64,000 bases of DNA from positions 1,061,501 through 1,125,500 of the forward strand of contig NZ_CP129971.1 of assembly GCF_030503855.1 (NCBI RefSeq), in the 5' to 3' direction. The notes beneath the pieces were generated by a model that searched no databases, was not told where the DNA came from, and saw nothing but the letters and a program-made list of their open reading frames with translations. This DNA is from Marivirga salinae (GTDB lineage Bacteria > Bacteroidota > Bacteroidia > Cytophagales > Cyclobacteriaceae). The translations under genes and the position numbers were made by a program. Shown here piece by piece: positions 61,934 through 64,000 of the stretch (within the stretch, counting starts at the first letter, position 1; every line of letters starts with the position of its first letter).

Positions 61934-64000
61934 TTAAAATTCTAAGGCTAGGTGAAAATAAACTTGTTTAGTTGATGGGAAAGGGTTTACATCCAAGCCA
62001 GTGGAAAGTCCTGTCCCGCCTTTAGCGGACACCTCAGGATCATATCCTGTATAAGAGGTTACTGTCCATAAATTTCTTCCAGAAGCCCCAATCTTGATTT
62101 TATTAACCGCGCCATTGAATACATCTACTGCTGATTCTGGTAATCTATAGTATAAAGCAATTTCTCTTAATCTCATATAAGAGGCATCCTCTATAAATCT
62201 ATCAGTATTAGGATTAGACGTTCTTTCAATACCTGAAGGATCATCCAAGTCACCCGTTAAACCTGCTAAATCTGTTAAAAAAGTTGTTAAATTCAAGTTG
62301 TTTCCGCCTTCCTTAACATGAATTAAGAAACTAAAGTCAAAGTTCTTGAATATTGTAAAGCTATTTAAGAATGATGTTTGGAAATCAGGCTCTGCATCTC
62401 CTACTGTTACCACTTCACCGTCAATAGTACCTTTTAATTGTGTTACTGGTTGACCTTCCTCTATAAATGCAGTACCAAGTCCTAAACCAAATCCAGAACC
62501 TGCAGGTGCAAAAGGAGGTACATCCAATCTCGTAATTTCTGATCTGTTAAACCAGAAATTGGTAGTAGAAGTCCAAACGAAATTTTCGTTTTGCACTGGG
62601 CTGGCATTTAATGCTAACTCTAATCCTTGGTTTTGCAAATCGGCAAGGTTTGTAACCTCTAAGTTAAATCCAGTTGAAGGTTGTAAGGCTCTTTGAAGAA
62701 TTAAATCATAGATATTTCTATTATAATAAGTAGCTGTAAATGAAAGCTTATTATCTAATAATGTAACATCTATACCAGTTTCAAATTCAGAAGCAGTTTC
62801 TGGTATTAAATCTTGACTTCCTCTCAATCCTCCAACGGAAACCCCTGGAGAACCCCCGATATTTACTGCTTGGAAACTTGTATATAGCGAACCAAAAGTT
62901 GCACTAGATCCTGTTTCACCATAAGCGGTTCTTAATTTGAATTGATTGAATAAATCTAAGTTCCAAAAATTAAAATTAGCTAAGTTTAAAGCAACTGAAG
63001 CTTTTGGAAAGTAGTAGAATTGATTTTGATCGGCATTTAATGTTGATTTATCAGCTCTTACACCTAATGTAGCAATGATTTTATCTTCATAATTCATTTC
63101 TTGCTGAGCAAAGAAACCGAATTCTTTTACGTTTTGTAACGTTTGACCTAATTCCTGAGTACCAGATTGGCCCAAAGTGGTCTGACCAGGAATCAATTGT
63201 GTAGCTTGATTATATACCAGATCTCTATCAAAAGTAATATAAGTATAACCAACTTGAGAAGTCAATTGAATTGATCCTCCACTTAGGTAATTATCCCAAA
63301 CTAAAAATCCTTGGTTGTTGGTATTGAAGATACTGTTTTTTCCAACTCCAATAAATCCATTCTGTACTCCTTGTGCCTGATGATATTCTGGCACATATAC
63401 ATATGTCTCAAGGTTATAAGAATCAAAGCCACCATTCCATTTAAATTTCAAGAATGATTGGTCAGTTTCATATAGATTAATATCTATGCTTGCACCTTGA
63501 ATAAAACGATTAATTACCTCATCATTTAATGCTCGGTCTCTAACTAATAACATATTACCGGCAGCATTTGGATTGTCAGGATAGTTGCCAAATTCATCAG
63601 GATACAGATTTGCCCAAGGGCGGGTAAAAGCCATATTATAACCATAACTCAAACCACCTTCATTTTCATTTCCTGTAAAACCTCTTTGAGTGGTGGAATT
63701 TACAAAATTACTTGAAGTGGTGAATTTTATTCTATCAGTTAATTCGTGATCAATATTAGCCCGAACACTTGCTCTTGTATATCCAGTATTTTTAATTATT
63801 CCCTCTTCATCTCTTAAAGAAGCACCAACATAAAATTTAGTGTCCTCGCTTCCACCAGTTGCACTAATTTTTGTGTCTGTTATTAAACCAGTCTCTCCAT
63901 ATATTTCTTCTTCATAATCAATTAAGCCTCTTCCGTTTAATGCGGCATTATATCTAGCCACTTCGTCAGGGCCAAATACTTCCGCTACTAAAGCAGGTGT
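61934..64000 (-). CDS. SusC/RagA TonB-linked outer-membrane protein, 5' truncated by window edge
   Basis: The frame is open to the last base, so about 688 C-terminal residues are visible and the plug domain, TonB box and signal peptide lie outside. The visible part is TonB-dependent barrel sequence: DTKISATGGSEDTKFYVGASL, the SusC-typical TASEFETGIDVTLLDNKLSFTATYYNRN region (here seen as separate strands) and ASYMRLREIALYYRLP. It ends with FHLALEF, a terminal aromatic as needed for barrel assembly. It imports a ligand bound by the SusD partner. The GTG at 63961 is an internal Val codon. No glycoside hydrolase lies on the downstream side. Confidence 0.95.
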   Translation of the reverse strand, partial: TPALVAEVFGPDEVARYNAALNGRGLIDYEEEIYGETGLITDTKISATGGSEDTKFYVGASLRDEEGIIKNTGYTRASVRANIDHELTDRIKFTTSSNFVNSTTQRGFTGNENEGGLSYGYNMAFTRPWANLYPDEFGNYPDNPNAAGNMLLVRDRALNDEVINRFIQGASIDINLYETDQSFLKFKWNGGFDSYNLETYVYVPEYHQAQGVQNGFIGVGKNSIFNTNNQGFLVWDNYLSGGSIQLTSQVGYTYITFDRDLVYNQATQLIPGQTTLGQSGTQELGQTLQNVKEFGFFAQQEMNYEDKIIATLGVRADKSTLNADQNQFYYFPKASVALNLANFNFWNLDLFNQFKLRTAYGETGSSATFGSLYTSFQAVNIGGSPGVSVGGLRGSQDLIPETASEFETGIDVTLLDNKLSFTATYYNRNIYDLILQRALQPSTGFNLEVTNLADLQNQGLELALNASPVQNENFVWTSTTNFWFNRSEITRLDVPPFAPAGSGFGLGLGTAFIEEGQPVTQLKGTIDGEVVTVGDAEPDFQTSFLNSFTIFKNFDFSFLIHVKEGGNNLNLTTFLTDLAGLTGDLDDPSGIERTSNPNTDRFIEDASYMRLREIALYYRLPESAVDVFNGAVNKIKIGASGRNLWTVTSYTGYDPEVSAKGGTGLSTGLDVNPFPSTKQVYFHLALEF

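Noticed and set aside
60582..64000. A polysaccharide utilisation locus
   Set aside because: Only susC and susD are visible and no glycoside hydrolase, lyase or sulfatase lies on the downstream side. The upstream side is beyond the window, so the substrate and the wider locus cannot be judged.
1..64000. tRNA, rRNA, insertion sequences and prophage genes
   Set aside because: I looked through the intergenic stretches and coding sequences and saw no cloverleaf, transposase, integrase or terminal repeat that I could support.

Overview
The window is AT-rich DNA (by eye roughly one third G+C) from a Bacteroidota chromosome, most likely a marine Cytophagales of the Marivirga type; the genus is a guess. 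The phylum call rests on a SusC/SusD pair, gldE next to ssb and mutY, an arsenosugar-type ArsM, a Wzi/RemB-like outer-membrane barrel, a DASH-type photolyase, many TPR- and Y_Y_Y-linked histidine kinases, TAnnTTTG promoter boxes and few Shine-Dalgarno sequences. Gene density is high. I see no tRNA, rRNA, CRISPR array, transposase or phage gene.

Layout. 1-385: tail of an outer-membrane protein. 463-2861: SiaB-like protein and purK-purE (purine synthesis). 2862-6494: TPR histidine kinase, an unrecognised 191-residue protein and a secreted S1/P1 nuclease. 6540-8565: uvrB broken by a +1 frameshift. 8791-10202: DUF302 protein convergent with ArsM. 10324-14273: CNNM/CBS protein, gldE, ssb and mutY on the minus strand. 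14505-17389: HU, a TPR membrane protein, a 30-residue basic protein (AURKAIP1/COX24 type) and RNase G. 17549-24898: a full histidine kinase, a TPR protein that stops after the phosphoacceptor domain, ferrochelatase, and a sensor with no output domain. 25012-34434: photolyase, then tpiA-prmA-a 1603-residue secreted protein-M20 peptidase. 34489-38838: Na+/Ca2+ exchanger, polytopic membrane protein, rbfA and a LolC/E-type permease. 38944-45090: SNF2 helicase, then a divergent glycerate kinase/GntP permease pair and a GGCT-fold protein. 45187-50974: tetR, outer-membrane barrel, ABC ATPase, two FtsX permeases and a LolA-like protein, read as one envelope transport system. 51020-60268: rpiB, GlmU-like protein, rpmE, Wzi/RemB-like barrel, MsbA-like ABC exporter, gmhA, comM and a DUF6134 protein. 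60582-64000: susD and a 5'-truncated susC.

Most genes are housekeeping or envelope functions. The best candidate for something undescribed is 45120-50974. The TetR promoter carries an inverted repeat in its spacer. A nested dyad follows tetR. Two leaders inside the operon share a block pattern, ACCAACC - 22 nt - ATTCCATGTG - 21/22 nt - ACACATGAAAC, although the genes behind them are unrelated. Other points worth checking are the uvrB frameshift at a CUU-A-GG sequence, the phosphoacceptor-only TPR protein, and the 1603-residue protein with a Trp-Gly/acidic insert.
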